Notes under the pieces: generated by a model
What the model saw: only the letters and a program-made list of their open reading frames with translations
The model's database searches: none
Told to the model about the DNA's origin: nothing
Source of the DNA: Tubiluchus corallicola
Taxonomy: Eukaryota; Priapulida; Priapulimorpha; Priapulimorphida; Tubiluchidae
Direction: 5' to 3'
NCBI GenBank assembly: GCA_030141605.1
Contig: JAQGDQ010000183.1
Location: forward strand, 62,001-126,000
DNA: 64,000 bases
In this document: positions 34,127-47,001 of the stretch, one piece after another
How the letters are laid out: the number at the start of each line of letters is the position of its first letter
How positions within the stretch are numbered: position 1 is the stretch's first letter
Program-made: the position numbers and the translations under genes

Positions 34127-37100
34127 ATGTCGGTGGAAAGACAACTGTCAATTTCACAGGGTATCGTTCGTTTTTTATCCTAACTTTTAGCTATCAGTAA
34201 CAGGTTGACTAGATAAATTAAGTAATCTAATAATGAAATATTAAATTGTAGTAGTAGTGCCTAGTACTAGTCTACAGAGTTGTTACGGCAACTTATTTAG
34301 TAAGTAACGAAGTTTATTAGATACTTACACGTAGCGATAGTAATTAGTTTTTAAGTTGGTATCATGACTTCGTCATATATGTGATAAAATGTGCCTATTT
34401 TGCAATTTAATAATTCTAATAACATTTCGTTATACTGCCCGCACTGTATAGGCTGAACCGTACAGCGAACTTTGCTAGTGCGGTATATGGCGTCCGCTAG
34501 AACTGTAGAATTACATTACTCGCTCTGCTCAATGACTATTAACTGCCTTTTGTAGTAAGTGATTATTGTAAACCAATTAACCCTTAATTGCTTGATTAAT
34601 TAACTGATCAATTAATCCTGTACATTTTTCAGGTCCAGGTTTGACGGAAGCTAAACTGTCCTGGTTACGAGAAGCATTCTATGCCGATCCAAAGAACAGG
34701 CTTGCACAGAATGCTTGCGTGTCGCACGATTTTGGGGAGCTATGTCTGGCACGCCCTGCCGTACAACAAGTGTCTCACTACTTCAACACAAAGGTAATGC
34801 AGGGTAATATCCACAAGTCCTAGTTAGAATAGATGATATGGATTGTGTTAGGTGGTGCAAAAAAATGCGCCAAAGTTTTTGATTACTATAGTATAAGAAG
34901 AAAATGATGGAATAAATTAAAAGTTGCCACATTGATGTTACTGATCCTTTTGTATTTTACAGATCCAGAAATCACTTCTAAGCACTAGCACCCTCTGCTG
35001 TTTCTACCATGAGGGTGCCATCCCATCTAACCTGTCTGTAAATCTAACTGTGTTTTTAGCTCGCACCCACCATGTTTGTTTTGCTTGTTTCACCTCTTTT
35101 CATAATCTCCACTACCATGACCAGTTAGCAAATTGCTTTTCTCGGTGTATACTCGCTAACCATGCACACCCAAAATTTCTAGTACACCGTCAAAGACTTT
35201 CAGAAGTATGTCATTCAACACTTCAAGTATAAATCTCAAAAATTTTATTTCCAAAGATACAAAAGTTTCAAAAAAATACATGCCGGAAAAAACTTTGTGT
35301 TCCTACTGCTTAAATTTACAACAAATGCTCTCTCCGTGTCCATCTTTTTTATTCCAAACTACACAAAGATATTTCCAACAGCTGATACAGTTTTTCACTT
35401 CTTTAAGGGGGATTTGGTCCCAGCAGTTTTTGGCTTCAGTAGCTCCGTGCATGAAAAAAATAATTTGTTTCATTAATTTGATGGTTGTGCCTGTATTGCA
35501 ATGCAATAGGTATCCAAGGAGATCCAATGTAAAATGAATAGTGACACACTTTCGGGCAGTGTACATTGTACACAAGTGTATGCACAGAACAGTGTGCATT
35601 TTCATTTTCCTACAAAATCAAGCACTACTATACCAGGTATACCGCATTTAGAGCGGGAAAAGCCAGTTTCACTTTATATGAATAGTTTACATGAGCAGCT
35701 ATTGCACATTTTCTCTTTAAGAGAATTCCAGATATCATAACACAGGTGAAGATGATCATGTCCCATTTTTTTTCGGCAACAAATGTTTATCAGTGCTTTA
35801 CTTTCTCTGGTGTAAACTGGTTGATTCATTTACTGTTTTGCTCTATATACTAATCATTTTATACGTCACCGAACGTGGCTGTTTCTCAATTTAACCAAAT
35901 AATAATTGATTTTTTAAATAAAAAATTGAAAAATAATTCTCGCTTTTGCTACCTGTTAAAAATACGACTATTTTGCAATATAATATGCCAAAAGGCAGTG
36001 CAGAGTAAAAGTCAATGACGTCTGTACCATTGCATTCATGTAAGATGCGACAAATTATTTTTCACTAATGTTATATCTTGGCTATGCTTCGTTGACATTA
36101 ATCTTCTGTCTTAGCAATGTAGACCATGGTTTTTCAACCTTGGAGTCATGAGCATTTGTTTGCTATGTAAAAAATTGTGCAATTTCAGTAACTGCCTGTG
36201 CTCAAAGAATAAGGTTCAAATAATCATTTTTCCCAATACAAAGATAGTGAAGTGGACAGTCTTTCTTGGTAAATAACGAGTCATGTGCGGTCATTCATTG
36301 TAGAGTTTGAATATTACTTTCCTGAGCTTGTATGTGCAGTGTCCCTTTCGAAGCTCCACTGAACTCAATTTCTGATGAAGAGGATACCGCCCAGGAGGAG
36401 CTTGTCCAGCTGAAGCAAGAGGTTCTTGCACAGTCACTTTTACTGCCCTCATTGTGGCTAAAATGTCACTTCATACCCAACCTTGAAATAAAAGTTTTGA
36501 TGCCTTATCCTTCCTCCTACTTACGCGAACAGTCATTTTCTACTATTTTAGTTTGTCAAAAACAAGTGCAGAAATCGGCTACAGTTGGAACACGATATGA
36601 TGTCAACTACTGCATCTCGAATTGAAAAGTTTTTCTTTAAAAAGCAAGCTCAACCTTCTCCCTGATTAAAACCTGGCTTTAGGCTTACTTCCATTAGTTC
36701 TTTTATGATATTAATGTGTTAAAGCTTGTGTGCGAAATGAATTATCTATTATCTATGTAGTCGTTTGTGAAACAGGAGATTTGGCCAAAAAAGGTACCTA
36801 GAGATTGAAATATAACTAAACTCAAGACAAACAGGAAGAAGCCCACAGGAAAGTAGCTTTTTAGCATTTTAGTAGATTTTAGTAGAGCAGATTTGCGTAT
36901 GTGGTGTGTAAGTAAGTTTTTTATTTCAATAATATTAATGATCATCATATCAAAGATTGGAGACATAGAAATATCTGTCAGGTCACTAAATTGTGCTTAG
37001 CGGCTAGGCGAATCTGCCAAGTTCATAAATTTCATTATCAGAAATTTTTTTATTCTGAAATTTTTCAATAATTTTTGGTGCCGTACTTGGGAACACTCAT

Positions 37101-40100
37101 CCATGTTGAGCTATGGCTCCCTGCATGTTACACATCTGATAAATTTCATAATCGCTGCCATGTCTTACTCTAAAGTTCTGTGATTATAGCCCCAGTGAAT
37201 CCCTATGCTTGTAGCCTAATATTTTAATCATAATCATATCAATCATTGTACTATACAAATGAAGTCAAAAGAGCGTTTGCCTAACTTTTATTATTTAAAA
37301 CATCTTTTTTAAACATTTTAAAACAAATATTTCTCAGTAGTTATAAAAAGCCCTTTTGATGTACATGTTCTCATCTCTTTCGAATGGTCAGAGGGGGGGA
37401 GCGTGCAATGTAGGCAGCTGATGCACTTCATGACTGTCACCACCATGACTGTGTATGAATGATTCACGTAGTCAGACATTGTGATTGATTGATTTTTTTA
37501 GGTGGAGTCGGAGTGTAAGCCAGTGTCAAATCAGAAGAGTAGTGGTCGCTGTTGGATATTTGCTCTAGTGAACATCATACGAATGCCTTTCATGAAGAAG
37601 TTTAATCTAGATGAATTCGAATTTAGTCAAACGTACCTGTATTTTTGGAACAAGGTGCGTAGTTGATTTAAAAAACTAACGTAATATAACAGTCAGGTTT
37701 CTTTTGTAATTGTAAATGCAGCGTAAACTCATTCAAAGGTTGTTTGTGATTGAAGATGTAATGCAATTCTCTGAATGCTTTTGTATCAATCGTAGGACCC
37801 ATCAGTTTAAAAAGGTATATTGCTTTTGTATCAATCGTAGGACCGATAAGTTTAAAAAGGTATATTGCTTTTGTATCAATCGTAGGACCCATAAGTTTAA
37901 AAAGGTATATTGCTTTTGTATCAATCGTAGGACCCATAAGTTTAAAAAGGTATATTGCTTTTGTATCAATCGTAGGACCCATAAGTTTAAAAAGGTATAT
38001 TGCTTTTGTATCAATTGTAGGACCCGTAAGTTTAAAAGGTATATTGCTTTCGTATCAATCGTAGGACCTATAAGTTTAAAAGGGTATATTCTATGCAACC
38101 GTAGGATATCTTACATGTATTGCTGATTATTGAAGGACAAGAAATTGGCCAACCAAAGTAAGCGTCAGAAAATTTGCAATAAAAAATTATGTCACCTAAG
38201 TATAATCTTAGGCGCATAAAGTTCTCACGTTTTTGCATTTACTCCATATTTTGTAAAATATTGCAACCACAGTAAACGTTGGTGCAGACATGTTTCATTT
38301 AGTCTGCCAATTGAAAAGCCAGCACCTGGCTGATCAAGTGGCATGACATCACTCGAACACAGTCGCAGTGAGTACTGAGCACGTGTACTGTGACACCACC
38401 TGATATGGCGCCCCCGTGACAGTCTAGCGGGAGTATTTAAAATGAAAACAAACAGGAAATTCTTTTAACATGAGTATGATAAACGCTTAAGATACCTTTA
38501 ACCGTTATATTTCTTTAATGAAAATTTTTGTGAGACTTGCTTTAACTAGCACTATAGTAAGACATACAGAAACTCGAATATAGTTTTAGTAATACCCGCT
38601 TATCAATAACATGTCTAGAGAAGCAGTCACTCATCCGTCACAAATAACTTATCACTTATCTTAACTGAGAAACACTTTGAGAAATGGACAGTGTGACCGT
38701 CTAAACCTCTGAAGTTAAAGCGAAAAAATGTCAATTCAACGAATTTTCCCGAACAGTGCTGCAGCTCTGGTGGATAAACTAAGCCTAACCAGACATTGGC
38801 ATACCAGTCTACCAGCAAGATGGTTTGACCTTGTGATAACGCTTTCGTTCTGGGAGGTCGAGAGTTCAATACAGCAGCCAGTCATACCAAAGACTTTAAA
38901 AATGGTACCTGCTGTTACCCTGCCTGGCGCGTGGCATTTAGGGTAAAAATGGGGTAATAATAATCTCTGTTACGAAGTTGTAGGTTGTTATTTACAATCG
39001 GCAATAATAGCTCTTTGAGCTAAAATTAAGTTAACTTTAAAAGCCAACTTTAAGTTAAGATTATTACTATATTATTTTATTACCCGTCTACAAGCAAAAT
39101 CTGTATTCCTGCAAAACACGTAAGGCTGGAAATTTTACTGTGGCTAACATTCGAAACAGTTCCGACTCATAATTAAATTTATAGGTTATCCGAGGTAATT
39201 ATTATTTGATCTAAGGTATGATTTAGGAGAAGCTATTGTAGTTTTCAATATTATAGAGCATTCTTTATTCTGAACTAATGTTTGCACAAATATCCGGTTT
39301 TCCTTTAAAACTTCAAAGTTTGATTCCAGCTGGTAGTTTCAAATTAATAATGTTACAGATTGAAAGAGCGAATTACTTCCTGAATGCGTGGGTGGACACA
39401 GCAATGAAGGGGGAGGCCGTAGATGGAAGGTTGCTCTCTTTCCTCTTGAAAAGTCCCTGCCAGGACGGGGGACAGTGGGATATGCTGGTAAACGTGGTCA
39501 ATAAGTACGGACTCATTCCGAAAAAATGCTTTCCGGAGGCTCATTCCTCAACGGCCAGTGCTCGACTGACCCACTTACTCAACAATTTGGTATGTAGCTT
39601 GTTTTTGACTTTGTTTTTGATACTGCATTAAATCTAGTTACAGATAAATGTGAATATGGTCAACACTTTAAAGTTGAACAGGAACCAGTTTAAAGCAAAA
39701 CCAAACACAATCTTAAACTGTAGGTCAAAGCAATTTACTCTTTAAAATGTTGAAAAAGAAACTTTATATTTTTTTCAAAAATGACTTACGTAAAACAATT
39801 ATTACCGCACAAACACAATGTTATTCAAACAGTAGATGTGATATTATTGATAAGAAAAACATAATAGAATTCCTTAGAAAGAAAAACATAATTATTCCTG
39901 CATGAAAAAACCTTACGTGTTGGTAATATTGTGATGGCATACGTAAGCAAGAGCAGAAACGTGTGTGACTACTCTCGGGCGCGGTCGGTTACGCTTGGCT
40001 CTACTCGGCTCGCCGCACATGCATTTATCACATGCTTGGCGGTTGGTCGAGTACCGAAATTCTGGTCGAGAACGGAGACAATTTCAGCTCAAATTTTCTG

Positions 40101-43100
40101 GTCGAAAACCGATTTGTACGAGGACTGAGACATTCGAAAACCGAGGTATGACTGTATAATCATTACATTTATCGTGTTTTGTTACAGCTACGCAAAGACT
40201 GCCTGATTTTACGTCAGATGGTGGAAGAGAAGAAATCGGAAAGAGAAATACACACCCGCAAAACTGAAATGCTACAAGAGGTCTCTGCTAATTTTGAGAT
40301 ATTGCTTTTTTTGATCAAATGTGTTGGCTTTCTTTATACAGTTAATTGTGCTGTTCCACACTTCACGTATGTTCTTTGTAGAAATTGTGACAATGTTCAA
40401 TTAGATGTAAAAACTTTGGAAAGAACAAGTGTCTGGCTTGACGAGCAATTCTTCAAACTTGCTCAGTGTATTTTAATGACTAATGTAACCAGGTTTGTCT
40501 CTAAGTAGTTTGAGGCCCAAGCTCAATGGTTCTTAACCTGGGGTCCTGGTACCCCCTGTGGAAACTAAACACCTTGCCAGGGGGGTACCAAACACAGATC
40601 TGGTTTATCAATAATTTTGTCCTGAGGGCGACTCAGAAAAAGATATAAGTGTCTCAAAGCTAAACAAAGAGGATAAAGTAGTTGAACCCTGACCCCAGTC
40701 GTTAAAACGTTTATTGTTAAAACATACTTTTACTAAATAGGTAAATAGGTTTGACACTGAGAACCGCCTGAACCACTACTTCCGCAGAAATTGTGACGCA
40801 CTTTGTATTAAATAATTTACAATGTTAAGCCGGACTTGTACCGCAGATATAGTGTGAGCATGCAGTGTATGCAGTGTAGCAGTTCCTATATTGTTCCTAT
40901 ATACATACTTTTTGTGAATTTCTACAAGGGGTACCAAATGACTTTGTTCGTCTTCAGGCGGTACCAGCAATGAAAAAGGTTAAGAACCAATGCTCTAGGC
41001 AAAAGTATTTATAGCAACTCCTCCCCAACGGTCAACTCCACGGTCCCCACCTTCTTCCCGGTGTTGAATCTTGCATACTGTTATAATGGCATTTGTGTGT
41101 TAGGCCTATGCACGTATTATAGTGTACTAATTAACCCTTATAGCGTCACACGGGGGGTAAAAATTACCCCCAGACCGGGTTTTTGCATTTTATTGTTTTA
41201 CCATACGCATCCCAGTAATCCTTTTCTATGACTTTTTCTAAATATGATTTGCACACAAAATACTTTCAGTTATTTATTTTAGGCGCATTGTCTCACCACG
41301 AAATAAAAGTGAAAATGCAATATGTCGATTTTTTAAAATTGTCAGAACTTTACTTTGCTTGTCTATACATTATACGGGCATCTTATCTGATATGTCAGTT
41401 ACTCAAATTACTCCACCTAAAAGAAGAAAATAGTAGACAATAAATTCAAAATAACAATGATTTTTGCACAAGCGCTAACAATGTCGGTTGTCTACAGTTA
41501 TTCCAGCATAGATAAGGGAACGTAACTAAGTGATTTTAAATTTCGTATTACTAGTAAGCCACATGTCTTTAAGCAGAGGTATAATGTATCCAATGGTGGT
41601 CAGCATAACCACAAATTGTGCTGTTGCTGTTTACTAATGAAACACGGCAGTTTATCGAAAGTAATTTACGAATTATGGTGGGGGTAATTTTTTACCAAAA
41701 TCGGTTGTAAAAAATCGTAATCGCTAAGGGTTTTTTTACCTTTTGTTTAATGCATTCCATCTTGAAAACTTTGATTCTCAGTTAGTTAGGTGAATGCTAC
41801 TTTAAGAAGTTTTTTTATTAACGGGAAGGTCATGACGTAAGCACTTATCCTAATGCATCATATGCATTCATTTTAATAGAATGCAGAACAATCAACTAAA
41901 CACACGTTTTGTCAATGATGTTGTGATTTTGTGTACAGTATGGTGGAATGCACCTGGCTTCTGAACTCTGATAGGCTGGTTAGCATTACTTATTGTGAAG
42001 CAACCCTAATCCCACGGTTGTTAAGCTTTTCTACAATGTTTTGCATGGCCCTTGAAGTGAAATAAGCATACCTGGGCGACTGCGCTTAGTACTGAGTTTG
42101 GACAGCAGTCTACCGCCTTCCGTCCCTTACAACGGCAGCAGTGTGCAACCTTTCATAGTGAAAAGGTTAATTTTCTAAGTTAGAAACCGTGTGCAGAAGC
42201 TGTGGAATGCAGGTCAGTCATGTCAGAAATGATGTAATCTTGGGAAGCCATATAAAGCAAAAATAGAAAATATTTTGCTACGGGAATACACTTGCTGGCT
42301 GGCATCAATGAGTCAACGTTCGACAGGAAACTAACAGAATTTTTGGCTTTGTTTGTGGTTATGATGATCGCAGGCCTCAGAAGAGTAGTATCTGATTTTC
42401 AATCTAAGTATGCAACTTATTCGATTCATTTGATTTGTGTTGTGCACTTGAGGAACTACATGCACACTATGCTATTACTTGTAGTAAACTTAAAAAATGA
42501 ACCTTTTCACTACGGAGGGCGGCACTGCAGACTACCACCCTAGCTCAGCATTAAGTGCAGATCTGGTTATTTCACTCATGCAAAACATTGTAGAAAAGTT
42601 TAACAGCCGTGGCATTGACGATCCGTAGAAAGAGCAGCAGTAAGCGTGAAACAATTTAAACAATCCTCGTTCATCTGTCACCAACTTATGGCTGCTTGAC
42701 TAAGCACACAAACATTTCGAAGGTTCTCCATTTGTGTACAGCTATGAGTTTATGTTCCAGGTTTACGTGTGTTACGGGCTGATTCAATGATGATGTTTTG
42801 TATATGTCATAGCTTGTATACTCACAAAAATAATGGCGGGGGCTCTCAGTCGAACTGTTGCAGCTATAAGAAGGGTCATCGATATATTCCTAGAAAATTT
42901 GTGAAAAATATGCAATGAACCTATTTGTTCAAATCTGATAAATTAAAACTATAAATAGCTGCCATACATAATTTGACGTTGAGCTTTAACAGCCTGTAAA
43001 ACAGATGTTTGATACAGCAAATGTGTTGGCGGAAGGCGAGGTTGGAGGTGTTCCCTGTATTTAATACATTATGACAATCGGGACAAGGCAAAAGTTGGAA

Positions 43101-46100
43101 TGATTTCTCACGTTTACTGAACAGTCTCTGATCGGTATGAAACTCATTCACTACTGTTAAACGTGTATTATTATCCTTCATTTTTGTTAGATATATAACG
43201 TATGTGGAATCTGTCTGGGAATTCCTCCCGAAGAATTCACTTGGGAATGTTACGATAAGGACAAGAAATTCATCAGCATCGGTCCAATAACACCTTTGGA
43301 CTTCTACAATGAACACATAAAACCAGTTTTCAATATGGACGATAAGGTTAGTCAGACAACTTTACTTAGTATGTTTGTAGTACAATTCAATGAAACGACG
43401 GATAATAAATCCAACCACTTATGCTGGAACGGAACTGCATAATACTTTAACCTAGTAAAATCTGCCATTTATTAAATCTGGATTCTATTTTATAAATCCA
43501 CTTTGCATGCATGAAGACAACAAAATTGTAATGTAACACTAAAAGATTGTCCCATATATAACTTGAGCTAGATCAGCATCTTTGTTATAATCTATATATG
43601 TCTGGATGCACAGCAAAATCGTCCGTAAGTCGACAATTAAATTTTCATGAAGTATTGATTAATACACCCTCGAGTATATTCATCAGCCAGTCGGTGTTTT
43701 CCAGGTTTGTTTGGTGAACGATCCGAGACCGGAGAATCCGTACGACAAACTGTACACTGTGGAGTATCTTGGCAACATGATTGATGGAAAGATGACGTTG
43801 TACATCAATCAATCAATAGATGTTTTGAAAAAACTGGCAGCTGAATCGATCAAAAATAACCAGGTAAATTTCTGTCCAATGAGTGCTGTTTGCAGAAGTG
43901 GGGTTGCATTTTTCGTCAAAAAATATTTGATGGTGTTCTCAAGTGTACTCAGGCTCTGCACTTAGTCTAATAGCTGTTACTCTTTAAACATGGATGATTT
44001 AGAAGGAGTTTACAATTCCTCAAACAATTTGAATATTCTTACCCCAATCCCTAACTGGGGTTACCATATTGTCTGAGTTGAAAAAGAGGGTACTTGGCAT
44101 TCATTTCATCTGTAACTGCACACTGTTGTTTTGGCATTGCTACTTTCTAATTAACTTTTACCAGTTGTGCTCAAAACTGCAAAACAGCGAAACTATACAA
44201 ATTTAAAGAAATTCGCATAAAAACAAACAAAACGGCTCCCGGAAGCTGACGTCATTTTAAGTCATTAGCGAATACGCCGAGTATCGACAGCGGTGTGAGT
44301 CGCGTGACCCATAGTGATGTGCGCATCGCTTACTTTTGTTCAGTAAATATGTATACAAAGCTTTTACAAGGGTTGCATTTTGAGATGTTAACAACATCTT
44401 GTTTTGAAAATTAACGAGCTTTTCTTTGTCTCGTACTGTCATACGCCTCTGTAGTTGGCGACGTCCGTGCTTACTTACGGATTGAGGCAAAACGCGGACA
44501 AACTGCCGATTTTTTGAAAACCCGCCCGGACAGAGGCCCAAAAAGAGGACGTGTCCGGGGAAACCCGGACGTATGGTAACCCTATTCCTAACCATATTCC
44601 TCACCCTAACGTTCATCTCAACACTAACCCTAATCCCTAACCCCAACCTTCATCCCAGCCCTAACCCTAATCCCTAACCCCAACCCTAACCCTAATCCTT
44701 AACCCCAACCTTCATCCTAGCCCTAACCCTAATCCCTATCCCCAACCATAACCCTAACCTTAATCCCAACACTTTTCTTATTTTGCTGAGATGAAATTTG
44801 ATTAATTTGATTTTCCAGGCTGTCTGGTTTGGATGTGATGTGGGCAAACATTTCAATAGAAAACTTGGAACATTGGACACTGATTTGTACGTATAGGATA
44901 AAAGTGATTAAATTAAATTAAGTGAGAGTGATTAAAGTGATTAAATTAAATTAAGTGACAGTGATTATAGTGATTAGGTTAAATTAAGTGACAGTGATTA
45001 AAGTGATTAAATTAAATTAAGTGACAGTGATCAAATTAAATTAAGTGATAGTGATTAAATTAAATTAATTGACAGTGATTAAAGTGATTAGATTAAATTA
45101 AGTGACAGTGATCAAATTAAATTAAGTGATAGTGATTAAATTAAATTAAGTGACAGTGATTAAAGTGATTAAGTTAAATTAAGTGACAGTGATTAAAGTA
45201 ATTAAATTAAATTAAGTGACAGTGATTAAGTTAAATTAAGTGACAGTGATTAAAGTAATTAAATTAAATTAAGTGACAGTGATTAAAGTGATTAAATTAA
45301 ATTAAGTGACAGTGATTAAAGTGATTAAATTAAATGAAGTGACAGTGATTAAAGTGATTAAATTAAAATAAGTGACAGTGATTAAAGTTATTAAATCAAA
45401 TTAAGTGACAGTGATTGAAGTGATTAAATTAAATTAAGTGACAGTGATTAAAGTGATTAAATTAAATTAAGTGACAGTGATTAAAGTAATTAAATTAAAT
45501 TAAGTGACAGTGATTAAAGTGATTAAATTAACTTAAGTGGCAGTGATTAAATTAAATTAAGTGACAATGGTTAAAGCAGTTTTTCTGAAACCTACTTCAG
45601 GAACCCCTTTCTTGTCCTTCAAATATTTCAACAAATTCCCAGTCTCATGGGCATTTTCATGTAATTTTTTATCGGATTTTTTTAAAATGATGCTCCGCAT
45701 AATCTTCCTACTGCCATTTTGTCCATTTGTATTTCAGACACGACTATGAGCTCATGTTTGGTGTAAACTTATTGGAGATTAGCAAAGGCGATAGACTCAT
45801 ATACGGGGACATGTGCATGACACACGCCATGGTGTTTACTGCGGTTTCTATAGAGGTAAGGAAGATCTTACACTTATTTCACACCGTTCCAGAGAAATGT
45901 CGGTTAAATAGGGAGGGGGTTAGGGTCAGGAAGGGCATCCGCCTGTAAAAACTACGCCAAAACTGTCTATGAATGAGTCGGTGAGACTTAAAGGGAAAGT
46001 CCACAAAGAAGTGGTCAGACCCGCTCTAATCTATGGGCTGGAAGCAGCTTCTCTAAAGAAGACCGAAGGGAAGAAAATGGGTGTGGTGGAGATGAGGATG

Positions 46101-46783
46101 TTGAGATGGATGGTGGGAATATCAAGAAGAGATAAATTAGAAATAATAATATCAGAGGAACAGTAAAAGTGGTGGAAGCCTCGCAAGATTGCGATGGAAT
46201 GGACACCTGAAAAGAAGAGTCGGTGAAGATCATGTGGGAAGGGAAGACATAAATGAAGAGATGGTCAACAACAGGAATGCGTGGAGACGACTCATTCACA
46301 ACGGCGACCCCGCATAGGGAAAAGCTGGGAAGAAGAAGAAGATTATAAGTCTTTTATTTACCTCTATTTGCAGGTACAAATACATATACAATCAACATAC
46401 AAAGTATAATAAGTAATATAAATAACAGTGGGCTTATATATCTGTAATGATACCCGTTTGTTCTGATGCTTTTGTGTGATGTATCGTTCTTTATGTACAT
46501 TGTGTTGTATTGTGTTGTTCGTCAGTAAACTTAGAATTATGATTTACATTAACTTGATGCGCATGTGTTTCAGGGCGACAAAACATCAAAATGGAGGGTG
46601 GAGAATTCATGGGGCGACGACGTCGGCGAGAAGGGGTATCTAAACATGACCGACGAATGGTTTTCAAACTTTGTCCTCGAAGTTGTCGTCGACAAGCAGT
46701 TTGTACCGCCATCTGTTATGGAAATTCTTGAACAAACTCCTAAGGTTCTTCCCGCTTGGGATCCAATGGGTGCCTTGGCGTAA
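34127..46783 (+). CDS. BLMH: Bleomycin hydrolase (10 coding exons)
   Basis: This is a cytosolic papain-like cysteine aminopeptidase (family C1B) that forms hexamers in known members. Exons: 34127-34160, 34633-34793, 37502-37654, 39359-39589, 40188-40280, 43191-43346, 43705-43863, 44819-44886, 45738-45855, 46574-46783. The joined CDS is 1383 nt, 460 residues (human 455). The catalytic triad is intact: Cys82 in QKSSGRCWIF, His381 in CMTHAMVFTAV, Asn402 in WRVENSWGDD; the oxyanion Gln is Gln76. Other blocks are DGGQWDMLVNVVNKYGLIPK, FTWECYDKDKKF, VNDPRPENPYDKLYTVEYL, AVWFGCDVGKHFN and the C-terminal LPAWDPMGALA, which trims into the active site in known structures. The 44886 donor is read as ATTT|GTACGT because only that choice keeps frame into HDYELMFG. 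The gene is divergent from SHMT and its introns carry many transposons and arrays. I see no poly(A) signal close to the stop. Confidence 0.96.
36119..36690 (+). pseudogene. hAT transposase C-terminal remnant
   Basis: The frame 36332-36625 contains QEELVQLKQEV, then LMPYPSSYLREQSFST, the conserved hAT dimerisation-domain signature of ZBED/Charlie-type transposases. After a frameshift, TTASRIEKFFFKKQAQPSP and a stop complete the usual C-terminus. Near 36124 CCATGGTTTTTCAACCTTGG resembles a hAT terminal repeat. The catalytic core is missing. BLMH intron 2. Confidence 0.75.
37770..38090. repeat. 45-bp tandem repeat, about 7 units
   Basis: TATATTGCTTTTGTATCAAT through CGTAGGACCCATAAGTTTAA recurs every 45 bp; the last units have lost one A. 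It begins about 120 bp after BLMH exon 3. Because 45 is a multiple of three, frames stay open on both strands, but no protein feature is present. Confidence 0.92.
38810..39010 (+). repeat. tRNA-derived SINE
   Basis: A-box-like TTGACCTTGTGATAACGC and B-box GGTCGAGAGTTCAATACAGC lie about 35 bp apart, as in a tRNA, followed by a body with CCTGCCTGGCGCGTGGCATT and a tail repeating AATAATAATC. Loss of tRNA pairing and the long body argue against a real tRNA gene. BLMH intron 3. Confidence 0.7.
39180..39315. repeat. Dispersed element D, partial copy 3
   Basis: CCGAGGTAATTATTATTTGA, TGTAGTTTTCAATATTATAG and GAGCATTCTTTATTCTGAAC match the end of element D at 28870-29000. It lies directly upstream of BLMH exon 4 (39359). 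Confidence 0.75.
39960..40160. mobile_element. Tigger-like element, one terminus only
   Basis: The sequence ends TTCGAAAACCGAGGTATGAC then TGTAT at 40157, a pogo/Tigger-type terminus. Internal GGTCGAGTACCGAAATTCTG and GGTCGAAAACCG repeats are typical. No matching left end is seen. It lies 28 bp before BLMH exon 5. Confidence 0.5.
40524..40992. mobile_element. hAT-type MITE
   Basis: Terminal inverted repeats CAATGGTTCTTAACCTGGGG and AAAAAGGTTAAGAACCAATG with GTACCCCC-rich subterminal sequence, as in common hAT non-autonomous elements. 469 bp, no ORF. BLMH intron. Confidence 0.85.
41131..41737. mobile_element. piggyBac-like MITE
   Basis: Begins at a TTAA target with CCCTTATAGCGTCACACGGG, then GGTAAAAATTACCCCC. 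The far end (41680-41730) reads GGGGGTAATTTTTTACC and ATCGTAATCGCTAAGGG. CCC..GGG ends next to TTAA fit piggyBac; the right-hand TTAA is degraded. BLMH intron. Confidence 0.6.
42005..42640. mobile_element. Foldback element with 130-170 bp inverted arms
   Basis: The left arm (TAAGCTTTTCTACAATGTTT, TGCATGGCCC, GTGAAAAGGTTAATTTTC) pairs with a right arm near 42495-42625 whose reverse complement gives TAAACTTTTCTACAATGTTT, TGCATGAG and GTGAAAAGGTTCATTTTT. The loop is about 300 bp. BLMH intron. Confidence 0.75.
44056..44584. mobile_element. MITE with GGGTTACCATA termini
   Basis: The left end GGGGTTACCATATTGTCTGA and right end CCCGGACGTATGGTAACCCT are inverted. Subterminal CCCGGAC/GTCCGGGG motifs are seen on the right. 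No ORF. BLMH intron 7, directly followed by the CCCTAA-like stretch. Confidence 0.7.
44584..44765. repeat. Degenerate CCCTAA (telomere-like) tract
   Basis: About 180 bp of CCTAACCCTAATCCCTAACC-type sequence with CCAACCTTCATCC interspersions. It contains many CCCTAA hexamers (the animal telomere motif on this strand) but no long perfect run. It ends about 55 bp before BLMH exon 8. Confidence 0.7.
44893..45575. repeat. 33-bp AT-rich minisatellite, about 20 units
   Basis: GTGACAGTGATTAAAGTGAT plus TAAATTAAATTAA forms a 33-bp unit with shortened variants lacking one GTGATTAAA step. It starts only a few bases after the GT donor of BLMH exon 8 (44886). Confidence 0.93.
45880..46350 (+). pseudogene. 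RTE-type LINE 3' fragment
   Basis: AGGAAGGGCATCCGCCTGTA precedes a frame with VVRPALIYGLEAASLKK, VVEMRMLRWMVGISRRDKLE, then after a stop/frameshift a terminal NRNAWRRLIHNGDPA and a GAAGAAGAAGAAG tail. This is the classic C-terminus of RTE-clade reverse transcriptases. The catalytic domain is absent and the frame is broken. BLMH intron 9. Confidence 0.85.
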
Positions 46784-47001
46784 CGTGACGTGTTTTGATG
46801 AGATTTAAAAAACGAGTATTTATGCAAATGCTTGTTTCCCCGGAACTACATCTTTCACTGCCTCCATATTTACTGTAATGAAACGACTAGCAATTATTTT
46901 GATTGAATTAATATTAATGGTAATTATTTAATTTAAAAATGGGTCAAATGAAATCAAATGGAAATAGAATTAGTTAGGGTTGTGAGCTGTGGCAACTAAT
47001 G

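Noticed and set aside
37668-38126. Open frames on both strands over the 45-bp repeat
   Set aside because: Periodicity in a multiple of three keeps frames open; the location is inside a BLMH intron.
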